In this document: positions 1-8,928 of the stretch, piece by piece
Position numbering within the stretch: the first letter of the stretch is position 1
How the letters are laid out: every line of letters begins with the position of its first letter
Assembly: GCF_033807535.1 (NCBI RefSeq)
Contig: NZ_CP136856.1
Location: 1,359,001 to 1,423,000, forward strand
Direction of reading: 5' to 3'
DNA length: 64,000 nucleotides
From: Oceanisphaera sp. IT1-181
Lineage (GTDB): Bacteria; Pseudomonadota; Gammaproteobacteria; Enterobacterales; Aeromonadaceae
The notes under the pieces: model-generated
The model's database searches: none
The model's input: the letters and a program-made list of their open reading frames with translations, nothing else
Told to the model about the DNA's origin: nothing
Program-made: the position numbers and the translations under genes

Positions 1-1
1 G

Positions 2-598
2 AACTGCTCGTTAATTTTGTACGCGGAGCATGAGTTTAATGCCTCTACCTTTACCGCCCGCGTGTGCGCTTCCACGCTCACCGATATGCACTCCGCCGTT
101 ACCGCCGCCATCGGCACCTTGCGCGGCCCTTTGCACGGCGGCGCCAACGAGGCAGCCATGGCCATGATTGCCCAGTGGAATACCCCAGATGAAGCCGAAC
201 AAGGGCTGTTGGAGATGCTGGCGCAAAAGCAGAAGGTGATGGGCTTTGGTCATGCGGTGTATAAAACTCAAGATCCGCGTAACGCCATTATTAAAACTTG
301 GGCGAAAAAACTCAGTGAGTCGGTCGGCGACCGGCAGATATATCAGATTTCTGAGCGGGTGGAGGACGTGATGGCGCGCGAGAAAAAGCTGTTTGCTAAT
401 GCGGATTTTTATCATGCCAGCGCTTATCACTTTATGGGCATTCCAACCCAGATGTTTACGCCTATTTTTGTGCTCAGTCGCGTAACCGGCTGGGCGGCGC
501 ACATTATGGAGCAGCGGTCGCATAATCGTATTATCCGACCCACCGCCGACTACATAGGGCCCGAGCCTCAAGCCTGGAAGCCCATCTCTAAGCGTTAA
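2..598 (+). CDS. prpC: 2-methylcitrate synthase, 3' part (partial)
   Basis: Condenses propionyl-CoA with oxaloacetate to 2-methylcitrate, the entry step of the methylcitrate cycle for propionate catabolism (cytosolic). The reading frame is open from base 2, so this is the C-terminal half of a longer gene that begins outside the window; the TTG near base 17 is internal (the frame reads LYAEHEFNAS, as in E. coli PrpC). Citrate-synthase active-site elements are visible: LHGGANE and GFGHAVY supply the two histidines, and NADFYHA supplies the aspartate. The ending RIIRPTADYIGPE is typical of PrpC. The next gene is prpD, which supports methylcitrate over citrate synthase. About 180 bp separate the two genes, so tight coupling is not certain. 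Confidence 0.93.
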   Translation, partial: NCSLILYAEHEFNASTFTARVCASTLTDMHSAVTAAIGTLRGPLHGGANEAAMAMIAQWNTPDEAEQGLLEMLAQKQKVMGFGHAVYKTQDPRNAIIKTWAKKLSESVGDRQIYQISERVEDVMAREKKLFANADFYHASAYHFMGIPTQMFTPIFVLSRVTGWAAHIMEQRSHNRIIRPTADYIGPEPQAWKPISKR

Positions 599-781
599 CT
601 TGCCACTGAACAAGCCGAAACGTTCAGGCGGCAGGGCTTGGTCTTACCCATTAAAAGTCTGTTGGCTGTTGGTTTGTTTTCCGTGTATTCCGTGGCAAAG
701 AATCCCTTAATCTTTAGGGGCAAACACAACACTGCTTAAGCAAGATGCAAGCACGACTTACGCACGAATCTAGGAGCGCTA

Positions 782-2233
782 ATGAGCAAGCATGTGGAAC
801 ACAATCACCGGCCAGCACCGGATGCCTTGTTAGTCAGCATTGCCGATTATGTGATGGATTATCAGATAACCTCAGATGAGGCATATAACACGGCGCGTCT
901 GTGTTTGATGGACACCTTGGGTTGTGGCTTGTTGGCGCTGCGATTTCCAGAATGCACCAAGCATTTAGGCCCCATAGTGCCGGGCACCACAGTGGCGCAC
1001 GGAGCGCGGGTGCCCGGCACCTCCCATGTGCTGGATCCAATCACGGCGGCCTTTAATATTGGTTGTATGATCCGTTGGCTGGACTTTAACGACACCTGGC
1101 TGGCCGCCGAATGGGGGCATCCCTCTGATAATCTGGGCGCTATCTTGGCGGTGGCGGATTACGTGAGTCGGGTGGCGTTGGCTGAGGGCAGGGCGGGGCT
1201 CACCATGCACGCTGTGCTCACCGCCATGATCAAAGCCCATGAAATTCAAGGGGTGCTGGCGCTGGAAAATAGCTTTAACCGCGTAGGGCTGGATCATGTG
1301 TTATTAGTGCGCGTGGCCTCCACCGCCGTGGTCACACAGCTATTGGGTGGCACTAAGGCACAGGTGATAGATGCGTTATCCCAAGCGTGGGTTGATGGCT
1401 GTGCGCTGCGCACCTATCGCCATGCGCCCAATGCCGGCTCGCGCAAATCCTGGGCGGCAGGGGATGCCACAGCGCGCGCCGTGCGCCTGGCCATGATCAC
1501 CCTTAAAGGCGAAATGGGCTTGCCGTCTGTGCTCAGTGCGCCGCTATGGGGGTTCAATAAGGTGTTATTTAACGGCCAATCCATCCGCCTAAGCCAGCCC
1601 TTTGCCAGCTATGTGATGGAGAATATCTTATTTAAGCTCAGTTTTCCCGCCGAGTTTCACGCCCAAACGGCGGTGGAGTGCGCACTGCAGTTGCACCCAC
1701 AGCTTAAAGGTCGCATCGAGGACATCGCCCGTATCGAGATCAGCACTCATGAGTCGGCGATCCGCATTATTTCTAAGCGCGGTGAGCTGAATAATCCTGC
1801 CGACCGCGATCACTGCCTGCAATACATGGTGGCGGTGCCCTTGTTGTTCGGCGAGCTAGTTGCCGAGCATTACGAAGATGACTTTCACCACGCCCATCCG
1901 GCCATCGATGTGCTGCGCGAAAAAATGCAGGTCACGGAAGAGGCCAGCTACAGTGCTGATTATTTGCAAGCGGACAAGCGCGCCATCGCCAATGCCATAC
2001 AGGTGTTTTTTAAGGACGGCAGCCACACCGCCAAAGTCGAAGTGATGTATCCCATCGGTCACAAACGCCGCCGCACAGAAGGCATGCCAGTATTAGAGCA
2101 GAAGTTTGTGCGCAATTTGCAGACCCGCTTTCCGCCAATCCAATGCCAAGCCATTATCGAGGCCTGCCAAAACCAAGCACAGTTAGCTAAGCTGTCGGTT
2201 GCCGATTTTATGGGGCTCTGGCTGATAAATTAA
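782..2233 (+). CDS. prpD: 2-methylcitrate dehydratase
   Basis: Dehydrates 2-methylcitrate to 2-methyl-cis-aconitate in propionate degradation. The product has 483 residues, the usual length of enterobacterial-type PrpD, and matches the MmgE/PrpD fold family across its length (MDTLGCGLLAL near the N-terminus, RWLDFNDTWLAAEWGHPSDN around residues 98-118). AGGAG sits seven bases before the ATG and fixes the start. It follows prpC. Having this cofactor-free PrpD rather than acnD/prpF directly after prpC marks the E. coli-like version of the pathway. No truncation or unusual residues were seen. A bidirectional terminator follows it. Confidence 0.95.
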   Translation: MSKHVEHNHRPAPDALLVSIADYVMDYQITSDEAYNTARLCLMDTLGCGLLALRFPECTKHLGPIVPGTTVAHGARVPGTSHVLDPITAAFNIGCMIRWLDFNDTWLAAEWGHPSDNLGAILAVADYVSRVALAEGRAGLTMHAVLTAMIKAHEIQGVLALENSFNRVGLDHVLLVRVASTAVVTQLLGGTKAQVIDALSQAWVDGCALRTYRHAPNAGSRKSWAAGDATARAVRLAMITLKGEMGLPSVLSAPLWGFNKVLFNGQSIRLSQPFASYVMENILFKLSFPAEFHAQTAVECALQLHPQLKGRIEDIARIEISTHESAIRIISKRGELNNPADRDHCLQYMVAVPLLFGELVAEHYEDDFHHAHPAIDVLREKMQVTEEASYSADYLQADKRAIANAIQVFFKDGSHTAKVEVMYPIGHKRRRTEGMPVLEQKFVRNLQTRFPPIQCQAIIEACQNQAQLAKLSVADFMGLWLIN

Positions 2234-2293
2234 TACGGCATCATGTGTGCTTTGTACCGCAAGGGTGCAGCATAATAGCGAACACTTGATACT

Positions 2294-2323
2294 AAAAAGG
2301 CCCCGTAATCACGGGGCCTTTTT
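2294..2323. terminator. Bidirectional rho-independent terminator between prpD and torD
   Basis: A perfect GC-rich stem (GGCCCCGT / ACGGGGCC, loop AATC) is flanked by five A on the left and five T on the right. It can therefore stop transcription from prpD on the plus strand and from torD on the minus strand. The two genes converge here. Confidence 0.9.
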
Positions 2324-2364
2324 GTTTTTTGGCGAGTACTTTTTTCCTCACGCCTCACTTTTTA

Positions 2365-3030
2365 CTAATCCGCAAAATACGCCGCGATTAAGCTCAATAG
2401 GGCAGGATAAAACTGACTGGCGGTGTCTATTTTTTGGCCTCGGTTAGCCCATTCAGGTAACCAGCTGGCCAGTTCGTCCTGCACAAAGTTGGCGACGGTG
2501 GCTTCTGCTGCTGGCGTGGGGTGTTCCGCTAACTGGCGATAACCTTCGGCTAAATAATCCAGCATTATGCTGACATGATCTGCCGGTTCGGTTAACTGTG
2601 CACTCACTACCATGCCAATGGCGGCTAAGCGGGCTTGCATGCGCTGCAGGCTGGGGCCACTAAAGCGCCCCTCATCCAGATATAGTGAGGCATAAGGGGC
2701 AGGGCTGTGGCGGGCATCGCTTAAAAATAAGCTGGCAAAGTCGGCTGCCAGCTCTAATTTGGGCTGCTCGAGTAGGTGTAGCGTGCTGATGGCTTGGCTT
2801 AATTGCTGTACCGGTTTGGCCAGCTCAGAAATACCTTCCAGATCTTCCAGTAAAGGGGCGGCTTCTCCGCTCATATAAGCCTTGAGTGCGGTCTCATCCA
2901 GCTCTTTGGCCAGCAGAGTGGCAAACCATTGGCAGATCAGCGCTTGATGTTGGTAATACTCACCCGCCAACTGCTGCTCGGGGCTAAGCTGTGGGGCCGC
3001 AGTGGTGTCTGTTGCGTCTTGTAGCGTCAT
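2365..3030 (-). CDS. torD: TorD family chaperone for TMAO reductase
   Basis: A cytoplasmic chaperone that binds the Tat signal and apoenzyme of TorA and helps molybdenum cofactor insertion before export. The 221-residue all-helical protein carries the family signature EPADHVSIMLDYLAEGY (around residue 148; consensus E-P-x-D-H). GAGGAT lies six bases before the ATG. It is the last gene of the torE-torC-torA-torD run; the 130-bp gap after torA holds a strong stem-loop that may set torD expression apart from torA. TorD rather than DmsD or NarJ is chosen because the operon encodes TorA. Confidence 0.92.
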   Translation of the reverse strand: MTLQDATDTTAAPQLSPEQQLAGEYYQHQALICQWFATLLAKELDETALKAYMSGEAAPLLEDLEGISELAKPVQQLSQAISTLHLLEQPKLELAADFASLFLSDARHSPAPYASLYLDEGRFSGPSLQRMQARLAAIGMVVSAQLTEPADHVSIMLDYLAEGYRQLAEHPTPAAEATVANFVQDELASWLPEWANRGQKIDTASQFYPALLSLIAAYFAD

Positions 3031-3066
3031 GGGATCCTCAATTTAACTGCTCGAGTCTATCAGTGT

Positions 3067-3092
3067 GCGGGCGCCATCATGTTGGCGCCCGC
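3067..3092 (-). other. Intercistronic stem-loop between torA and torD
   Basis: A perfect 10-bp inverted repeat (GCGGGCGCCA / TGGCGCCCGC) with a 6-base loop lies between the torA stop and the torD start. No T-run follows on the minus strand, so it looks like an mRNA-stabilising or processing hairpin rather than a full terminator. Confidence 0.6.
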
Positions 3093-3162
3093 TACTCTGC
3101 TGCTGTGTTAGCTCTCTGTTTAGCTCATGCCTAGACGATAACTGTTTTAGACAGCAATTGCT

Positions 3163-5646
3163 TTAAGCTGTAACCACAGTTGGGCCACCAAAAGAGGTCA
3201 CAGGCGGCACTGTACCGCTAAAGACTTCAATTTCTACCAAGCAAGTATTGGCGCTGGGTGCCTGCGCCAAGCGCGAGGTGCCAATATCCAGCGTCAGTGT
3301 ATTCGGATCGCCGTAAGTATCGAGCGCACCTATGCTGGCGTCAGTGGGGCCATACCAAGCGCCTTCTTGAATACGAATAACGCCGCTTGGAAACAAGTCC
3401 GACACCACGGCACCGGCTAACAGCTGGCCGCGATCATTAAACACCCGCACCAAGTCGCCGTCCTTAATGTTGCGCGCACTGGCGTCTGCTGGGCTTAAGT
3501 AAACCGGCTCACGGCCTTGTATCGCGTAGGTAGCGCGATATTCGTCTGACTCGCACATTTGCGAGTGCAGGCGTTTATCTGGATGCACGGATTGTAGCCA
3601 TAACGGAAACTTATCTGAACCCGGGCCACCGTGAGAACGCTCGGCTTTTTCCATCCAAATCGGGTGCTGCTGGCAGTCGTCATAGCCGTAGCTGCCAATT
3701 TTTCGGCTGCTGATTTCAATAAAGCCCGACGGCGTGCCCACGGCATTTACTTCTGGATCTTCTCTGAAGCTTGCATGGCGCACCCAGTTTTTACCCTCGC
3801 CAAAGTGCACGTAACCGTCTTCCCAAAACTGGTCAAACTCCGGCATCGGATACTTGTCTTTGTTGGCGTCACGGCAATCGTTATACAGCTCTCTTAGCCA
3901 CTGAAATTCATCTTTATTTTGCGTGTATTCTTTATGGCGACCATAACGGCGACATAAGTCGGTGAAAATATTAAAATCCGATCGGGAGTGGAATAGCGGA
4001 TCCACTAATTTGTGCATGGCCAGAATGCCGGTTTTTGAATAGCCGCCGTAAATGTCGATGTCGTTACGCTCAAACTGCGTACAGGCTGGCAGCACTAGGT
4101 CTGAGAAGCGACAGGTAGCATTCCAGGAATAATCGATAGTAACCACGGTTTCTAGCTCATAGAAAGCGCGCTTCATGCGGTTGTGATCCTGATGGTGGTG
4201 CCACGGATTACAGCCACTGAAAATACACATCTTAATGTCTGGGTAGGTCACCTCACTGCCGTTATATTGCAGCTTGCCACCGGGCTCAAGAATACAGTCA
4301 ATCCAGCGTGCCACCGGAATAATGGAACTGGCGCCTTTAAAGTCGGTGCTGGGGTGCTCAGGAAATTTACCCGGCTCAAGGTTACGCGGAAAGCCACCGG
4401 GCACACTGGCGTCAGTGGGAGGAATGCCAATGCCACTGTAGTGGTGCGCATAGCTGATGCCACCACCGGGCAGGCCAATTTGCCCGAGCATGGCCGCCAA
4501 TACCGCACCCGCCCAATAAGGTTGCTCGCCATGTTGCTGGCGCTGAATGGCCCAACCAAAAATTAACTGAGTACGACCACCGGCCAACAGTCGCGCAAAT
4601 TCGCGGGTGCGCTCAGCGTCTACGCCACTGATGGTGGCCGCCCATTCTGGCGTCTTTTCTGTCTTGTCGTCAGCCTTGCCCATTACATAATCAATAAAGG
4701 GCTCAAAGCCTAAGGTATAGGTATTGAGAAAGTCTTTGTCGTGCAAGTCTTCCGTATATAAGGTGTGCGCCAAGGCCAGCATAAAGGCCACGTCACTTTG
4801 CGGGTTAATATACTGTTGCTCGCAGCCTAAATACTGCTGGGTTTTGCTTTGCACCGGGTCCACGCTAATAACTTTAATGTTACCGGCTGCAATCTTCTCT
4901 TTTAACTCGGCCAGATATGCATAAGAGTCGTGGGTTTCACAGTTCCAGCCTACCTGTAGGTTTTTATACAGATCATTGGCCCACAGCACTATGGTGTCGG
5001 AATGCTCCAAAATCAGTGGCCAAGAAGTGCCTTGGTCATAAACCTCGGTAGAGCCCATAACGTAGGGCAAGATCACTTGGCCTGCACCGGTGGAGTAGTC
5101 ACCGACTTTATTCACGAAATTACCGTGCAAGTTAACCGCGCGCTGCATATGGCTACCGCAGCTGTGAAACTGACCGGTTTGGCGCCAACCCGTGGCTCCC
5201 GCATACAGGCCTGATGGCCCATAGGTGGTTTGTACGCGCTCTAACTCTTCATGAAACACGTCCAGCGCTTCGTCCCAGGTTAGGCGCACAAAGCGGTTAT
5301 CGCCGCGCTGTTTGCGGTCACTGTTTTCGCGGTTTTTTAGCCAATCTAGGCGTGCCATGGGGTAGCGAATGCGTGACGGATTATAAATTAAGCCCTTGAT
5401 ACCTTTGAGCATATCGGTGGGGTATTTATCCAGTTTAAAGGGTTTAATTTCTTCGACCACGCCGCCTTTTACCAGCGCATGCATGGCGCCCCAGTGGGAG
5501 CCGGCAGTGCGCCACGCGCCTTCAGCGGAAACGCCAGCAGCTTGGCTTGCTGAGTGAGCACTGCGTACTAATAAGCTCTGGCCTATGAGTGCGGCGGCCG
5601 AACTGGCCGCTAAGCCTTTTAGAAAATGTCTGCGTGAAATTGTCAT
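3163..5646 (-). CDS. torA: Trimethylamine N-oxide reductase, molybdoenzyme
   Basis: The periplasmic terminal reductase that converts TMAO to trimethylamine during anaerobic respiration and takes electrons from TorC. The start is taken as the ATG at 5646 (MTISRRHFLKG), with GAGG six bases upstream; a longer reading from an upstream TTG is less likely. The N-terminus holds a twin-arginine signal (SRRHFLKG, then a hydrophobic stretch and AHSA), so it is exported folded. The sequence has the DMSO-reductase family layout, including DYSTGAGQ, where the serine ligates molybdenum. The length of 827 residues is normal. It sits between torC and torD in one operon. Confidence 0.95.
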   Translation of the reverse strand: MTISRRHFLKGLAASSAAALIGQSLLVRSAHSASQAAGVSAEGAWRTAGSHWGAMHALVKGGVVEEIKPFKLDKYPTDMLKGIKGLIYNPSRIRYPMARLDWLKNRENSDRKQRGDNRFVRLTWDEALDVFHEELERVQTTYGPSGLYAGATGWRQTGQFHSCGSHMQRAVNLHGNFVNKVGDYSTGAGQVILPYVMGSTEVYDQGTSWPLILEHSDTIVLWANDLYKNLQVGWNCETHDSYAYLAELKEKIAAGNIKVISVDPVQSKTQQYLGCEQQYINPQSDVAFMLALAHTLYTEDLHDKDFLNTYTLGFEPFIDYVMGKADDKTEKTPEWAATISGVDAERTREFARLLAGGRTQLIFGWAIQRQQHGEQPYWAGAVLAAMLGQIGLPGGGISYAHHYSGIGIPPTDASVPGGFPRNLEPGKFPEHPSTDFKGASSIIPVARWIDCILEPGGKLQYNGSEVTYPDIKMCIFSGCNPWHHHQDHNRMKRAFYELETVVTIDYSWNATCRFSDLVLPACTQFERNDIDIYGGYSKTGILAMHKLVDPLFHSRSDFNIFTDLCRRYGRHKEYTQNKDEFQWLRELYNDCRDANKDKYPMPEFDQFWEDGYVHFGEGKNWVRHASFREDPEVNAVGTPSGFIEISSRKIGSYGYDDCQQHPIWMEKAERSHGGPGSDKFPLWLQSVHPDKRLHSQMCESDEYRATYAIQGREPVYLSPADASARNIKDGDLVRVFNDRGQLLAGAVVSDLFPSGVIRIQEGAWYGPTDASIGALDTYGDPNTLTLDIGTSRLAQAPSANTCLVEIEVFSGTVPPVTSFGGPTVVTA

Positions 5647-5669
5647 ATCTTGCCTCGTCAACGTCGTGA

Positions 5670-6869
5670 TCAGTGCGCGCCGCCGGCGTAGTCTGATGAA
5701 TGTTTTTGTAGGTACTTAAGTACCAGCGCTTGGGTGTCGGCATCCATATTGGTAAAGCCCACCATACCGGCAAACATGCCCGGCCACGTATTGGCATCAA
5801 AGTGGCCTTCTGCCGGTTGCGAATGGCACACACTGCAGCCGCTGCGATAGGTATCGCGTGCATAGCTCCACAAGTCATCAGCATCCGGTAGCAGGGCGCC
5901 CGACTCGGCCCATAACGCAATATTCACTTGCTCCCAGGGCAGTCCGGTCATGGGGTCTTCTTTTGCCTCACTCGTTACTTCTACTAACTGTTCGTTTTGT
6001 GCCACGGCTTTATCCAGCACCATATTGGGAATATTCATGCCGAAGTCTTCATACCACACCCGCCCAAAGCCGCGGGTTTTGCGCCACGATGGCACCGCAA
6101 CTTGCACGGCTCCGCCTTTGCGTTGCACCAGCGTTACTGGGGCTGCCGCTTCTAGCTCACCGGCTTCTTGAGTGAGGCCTTCGTCTAAGTACAAGGTGAT
6201 GGCTTTCACCGCGTAATAATGTTCGCCGTCTTTTACTTTTAAACTGTGTGCTCGTTGCTCTAGTTGATCCAGGGCTGGGTCTTTAAACACCATGGTCTCG
6301 GGCAGTTGGTGCGCAATACCTTTATGACAGTCCACACAACTTTGGTCGCGCTCGGCGGCGGGCTTCATAAAACGTTGAGCGGTATCGGACATTTTGTCCC
6401 AGTCCATGCTGTTGTAGTCATGGCAATTTCGACATTCCAAAGAGCCGTTGGCGGCAAAGCGCGCCCATTCGTGTTGTGCCAGCTCTAAGCGCTTATCGAG
6501 AAATTTTTCACGGGTGTCGATAGTGCCAAACACCGTGCCCCACACTTCTTTACTGGCTTGCATCTTGCGGGCAATTTTATTGGTCCAATTGTGTGGCACA
6601 TGGCAGTCGGGGCAGGTGGCGCGCACGCCTGAGCGGTTAGACCAATGAATGGTGTCTTGTAGCTCTTGGTAAACGTTATTTTCCATCTCGTGGCAACTGA
6701 TACAAAACTGCTCGGTGTTGGTGACTTCGAGTGCGGTATTAAAGCCGCCCCAAAAGATAACACCGGCCACAAAGCCGCCTATGGTCAGCGCGCCCAAGCT
6801 AATGTGTACCGAGGGCCGGCGCAGCGTAGTCCAGAATTTTTTCATAAATGTCAGCATGAGTTCTCGCAT
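5670..6869 (-). CDS. torC: Pentaheme c-type cytochrome of TMAO respiration (NapC/NirT family)
   Basis: A membrane-anchored cytochrome that passes electrons from menaquinol to TorA. One N-terminal membrane segment (about residues 24-42) precedes a periplasmic part. Five CxxCH heme sites are visible: CISCH, CPDCH, CRNCH and CVDCH at about residues 57, 87, 147 and 179, and CSVCH near 345. Four NapC-like hemes plus a fifth C-terminal heme is the TorC arrangement. The start is uncertain: ATG at 6869 is the first in-frame ATG, but the ATG at 6845 (MKKFWTTLRRPS) aligns best with E. coli TorC and may be the true start. torA begins 23 bases after the stop. Confidence 0.93.
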   Translation of the reverse strand: MRELMLTFMKKFWTTLRRPSVHISLGALTIGGFVAGVIFWGGFNTALEVTNTEQFCISCHEMENNVYQELQDTIHWSNRSGVRATCPDCHVPHNWTNKIARKMQASKEVWGTVFGTIDTREKFLDKRLELAQHEWARFAANGSLECRNCHDYNSMDWDKMSDTAQRFMKPAAERDQSCVDCHKGIAHQLPETMVFKDPALDQLEQRAHSLKVKDGEHYYAVKAITLYLDEGLTQEAGELEAAAPVTLVQRKGGAVQVAVPSWRKTRGFGRVWYEDFGMNIPNMVLDKAVAQNEQLVEVTSEAKEDPMTGLPWEQVNIALWAESGALLPDADDLWSYARDTYRSGCSVCHSQPAEGHFDANTWPGMFAGMVGFTNMDADTQALVLKYLQKHSSDYAGGAH

Positions 6870-6902
6870 CAAGGATTCATAAGTCAGTTGTTATTGTTAT
6901 TT

Positions 6903-7064
6903 TTAACCGTGGCCGGGTGGGCCAAACAGCATTTGCAAGAACCAGACACTAAAGCCGTAGCCGGCCACAATAAGTACGCTGAGCAGGGGAATAAGCACCA
7001 CTGTCAGTAATAAGAAAGTGCGCCACTCTTGGCGACGAGAAGCGGGGGCAGTTGCTGGTTTCAT
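6903..7064 (-). CDS. torE: TorE-like small membrane protein
   Basis: A 53-residue single-span membrane protein that opens the tor operon, 33 bases ahead of torC. The start is the ATG at 7064 (MKPATAPASRR), with AAGGAT seven bases upstream; a longer frame starting MRHLNRK lacks a ribosome site. One hydrophobic helix (FLLLTVVLIPLLSVLIVAGYGF) follows a basic N-terminus, and the sequence ends GPPGHG. TorE/NapE proteins of this size and topology head tor or nap operons in Shewanella and relatives; their exact role is not settled. Assigned from size, topology and position. Confidence 0.8.
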   Translation of the reverse strand: MKPATAPASRRQEWRTFLLLTVVLIPLLSVLIVAGYGFSVWFLQMLFGPPGHG

Positions 7065-7255
7065 GGCGTTATCCTTGCGGTTTAGGTGTCGCATCCTAGT
7101 CGGGTATAGGGGGCATGGCAGTGCATTAAGCGCTGACCGTTAGCCTAATAACCCAGTCCGTTAACTTAATAACCACAATATTGACATGGTTTTATATGGT
7201 GAGCATGATGCAATAAAGGATGGCCTAAGGCTAATATATAATACTGTTCAGCAGC

Positions 7256-7269
7256 TTGATCTCAGTCAA
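7256..7269. promoter_or_regulatory. FNR-like box in the tor / permease divergent region
   Basis: TTGAT-CTCA-GTCAA matches the FNR consensus TTGATNNNNATCAA at nine of ten defined positions. It lies in the 337-bp gap between torE (minus) and the NCS2 permease gene (plus). Anaerobic activation of the tor operon would make sense. A TorR box was not clearly recognised (a CTGTTCA-like element lies a few bases to the left). Confidence 0.45.
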
Positions 7270-7356
7270 TCTAATGTCAAAAAACAAATATTTAGAAATA
7301 TTCATCTAGGGTGCAACTTCAACAAGGGGCTAATTATTGCCAACGGAGCCTTTTGA

Positions 7357-7385
7357 GACGATACTTTGCGACAACTTCTATCGTC
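7357..7385 (+). promoter_or_regulatory. Leader hairpin before purine permease gene
   Basis: A perfect 7-bp inverted repeat (GACGATA / TATCGTC, 15-base loop) lies just upstream of the ribosome site (GAGTAGG) of the permease gene. It could be a translational or transcriptional control element. It does not match the conserved core of the classical purine riboswitch as I know it. Confidence 0.35.
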
Positions 7386-7401
7386 AGAGTAGGCACTTGC
7401 T

Positions 7402-8694
7402 ATGCTAGATAAATATTTTAAGTTACAACAAAAGGGCACTAACGTGCGCCAAGAGGTCGTCGCCGGTATTACGACTTTCTTGACCATGGCCTACATTATT
7501 TTTGTGAACCCGTCTATTTTGTCCGAGGCGGGTATGGATTACGGCGCCGTGTTTGTGGCCACCTGTTTGGCCGCTGCTATTGGCTGTTTTATTATGGGAT
7601 TGTGGGCCAATTACCCCATCGCTTTAGCGCCAGGCATGGGCTTAAACGCCTTTTTCACCTATACCGTCGTGCTGTCTGAGGGCTACAGCTGGGAAAGCGC
7701 CTTAGGGGCGGTGTTCTTTTCAGGCTGTATTTTTGTGCTGTTAAGTTTATTTAAAGTGCGCGAGTGGATTATTAACTCCATTCCCGGACCACTAAAAATT
7801 GGTATCGCCGCCGGTATTGGTATGTTTTTGGCATTAGTGGGCTTAAAAAACGCCGGCATCATTGTTGATAACCCCGCCACCCTAGTGGGCTTAGGTGACA
7901 TGGGCAGCTTGCCAGTATTATTGGGCACGTTAGGTTTCTTCTTGATCATTGGCTTGGCGGCGCGCGGCATGCGCGGTGCAGTTATGATTGGCATTCTGAT
8001 CATTACTGCCTTGGCGGTTATCTTGGGAGATGTGGAGTATCAAGGCTTGGTGTCAACGCCGCCGTCCATCTTGCCGACCTTTATGCAGCTCGATATTGCC
8101 GGTGCGTTTAATATCGGCATGCTGTCGGTGATTTTTGCTTTCCTGTTTGTCGACTTATTTGATACCTCCGGCACCCTGATTGCGGTGGCCCAACGCGGCA
8201 AGATGCTCGACGAACAAGGTCGCTTACCGCGCCTCGGTCGAGCCTTATTGGCGGACAGTACCGCGTCTATTGCCGGCTCTTTGTTGGGTACTTCTACCAC
8301 TACGTCTTATGTAGAAAGTACCGCTGGTGTGGCCGCCGGTGGTCGTACCGGCTTAACTGCCGTGGTGACTGGCCTGCTATTTATTGCCGCGCTGTTATTC
8401 TCGCCGTTAGCCGGCATGGTGCCCGCCTATGCGACTGCCGGTGCGCTGGTTTATGTTGCCGTGTTAATGATGGGTCAGCTTAGTCATCTGCATTGGGACG
8501 ACATCACCGAAGCCGTACCCGCGGTAGTGGTGTTAGTGATGATGCCATTCTCGTTTTCAATAGCAAACGGCATCGCCTTTGGCTTTATTAGCTTCGTGGC
8601 GGTGAAAGTGTTGGCCGGTCGCCATAAAGAAGTGAGCCCTGTGGTATGGGGACTCGGCGCATTATTCGTGCTGAAGTTTGCGGTAGGGATTTAA
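7402..8694 (+). CDS. NCS2 family purine (guanine/hypoxanthine-type) permease
   Basis: An inner-membrane nucleobase:proton symporter of the AzgA-like branch of the NCS2 family. 430 residues with about 12-14 hydrophobic segments. Family signatures are visible: GITTFLTMAYIIFVNP near the N-terminus, ALAPGMGLNAFFTY (about residues 73-86), and FLFVDLFDTSGTL with GTSTTTSYVESTAGVAAGGRTG in the second half. These are typical of GhxP/GhxQ/PurP-type adenine or guanine/hypoxanthine transporters; which base it prefers cannot be told by eye. It is divergent from the tor operon and convergent with asnS, with a shared terminator after it. Confidence 0.88.
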   Translation: MLDKYFKLQQKGTNVRQEVVAGITTFLTMAYIIFVNPSILSEAGMDYGAVFVATCLAAAIGCFIMGLWANYPIALAPGMGLNAFFTYTVVLSEGYSWESALGAVFFSGCIFVLLSLFKVREWIINSIPGPLKIGIAAGIGMFLALVGLKNAGIIVDNPATLVGLGDMGSLPVLLGTLGFFLIIGLAARGMRGAVMIGILIITALAVILGDVEYQGLVSTPPSILPTFMQLDIAGAFNIGMLSVIFAFLFVDLFDTSGTLIAVAQRGKMLDEQGRLPRLGRALLADSTASIAGSLLGTSTTTSYVESTAGVAAGGRTGLTAVVTGLLFIAALLFSPLAGMVPAYATAGALVYVAVLMMGQLSHLHWDDITEAVPAVVVLVMMPFSFSIANGIAFGFISFVAVKVLAGRHKEVSPVVWGLGALFVLKFAVGI

Positions 8695-8736
8695 CTAAAA
8701 GCAGCGCCGAGCACCAAGCGAAACTCAATGTCCCTT

Positions 8737-8845
8737 GTAGCCCGCCGTCTCTTCGGCGAAGAGGACTTCGCGGGGCCAGCGTAGCTGGATGGATTTAAAG
8801 ATTTACGCCTACGGCGTAATGCGCGAATAAATTTACGCCTACAAA
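8737..8845 (-). repeat. Interspersed intergenic repeat, family B, copy 1
   Basis: This roughly 110-bp stretch in the permease/asnS gap is, read on the minus strand, clearly homologous to 19116-19209. Both start TTTTGTAGGCGTAAATTTAT, continue through a short palindrome (GCGTAAT/ACGCCGTAGGCGTAAAT type) and end GCGGGCTAC. Short related pieces occur near 18959, 19224 and 48066. No coding potential. Probably a MITE-like or structured intergenic element. Confidence 0.7.
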
Positions 8846-8876
8846 ACACATTTAATAACGCTGCTATTTAACCCAT

Positions 8877-8905
8877 AAAAAAACCCCGCGATTGCGGGGT
8901 TTTTG
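8877..8905. terminator. Bidirectional terminator between permease gene and asnS
   Basis: ACCCCGC / GCGGGGT stem with loop GATT, flanked by an A-run on the left and a T-run on the right. It serves the convergent permease and asnS transcripts. Confidence 0.9.
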
Positions 8906-8928
8906 CTTGCTAACGCGGGGCCGTTTAA

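Noticed and set aside
4183..4566. Overlapping frames antisense to torA and other core genes
   Set aside because: They are shadows of the GC-rich coding strand with no ribosome sites or family features.
7300..7401. Purine riboswitch before the permease gene
   Set aside because: One small hairpin is present, but the conserved three-way-junction core bases of purine riboswitches are not seen.
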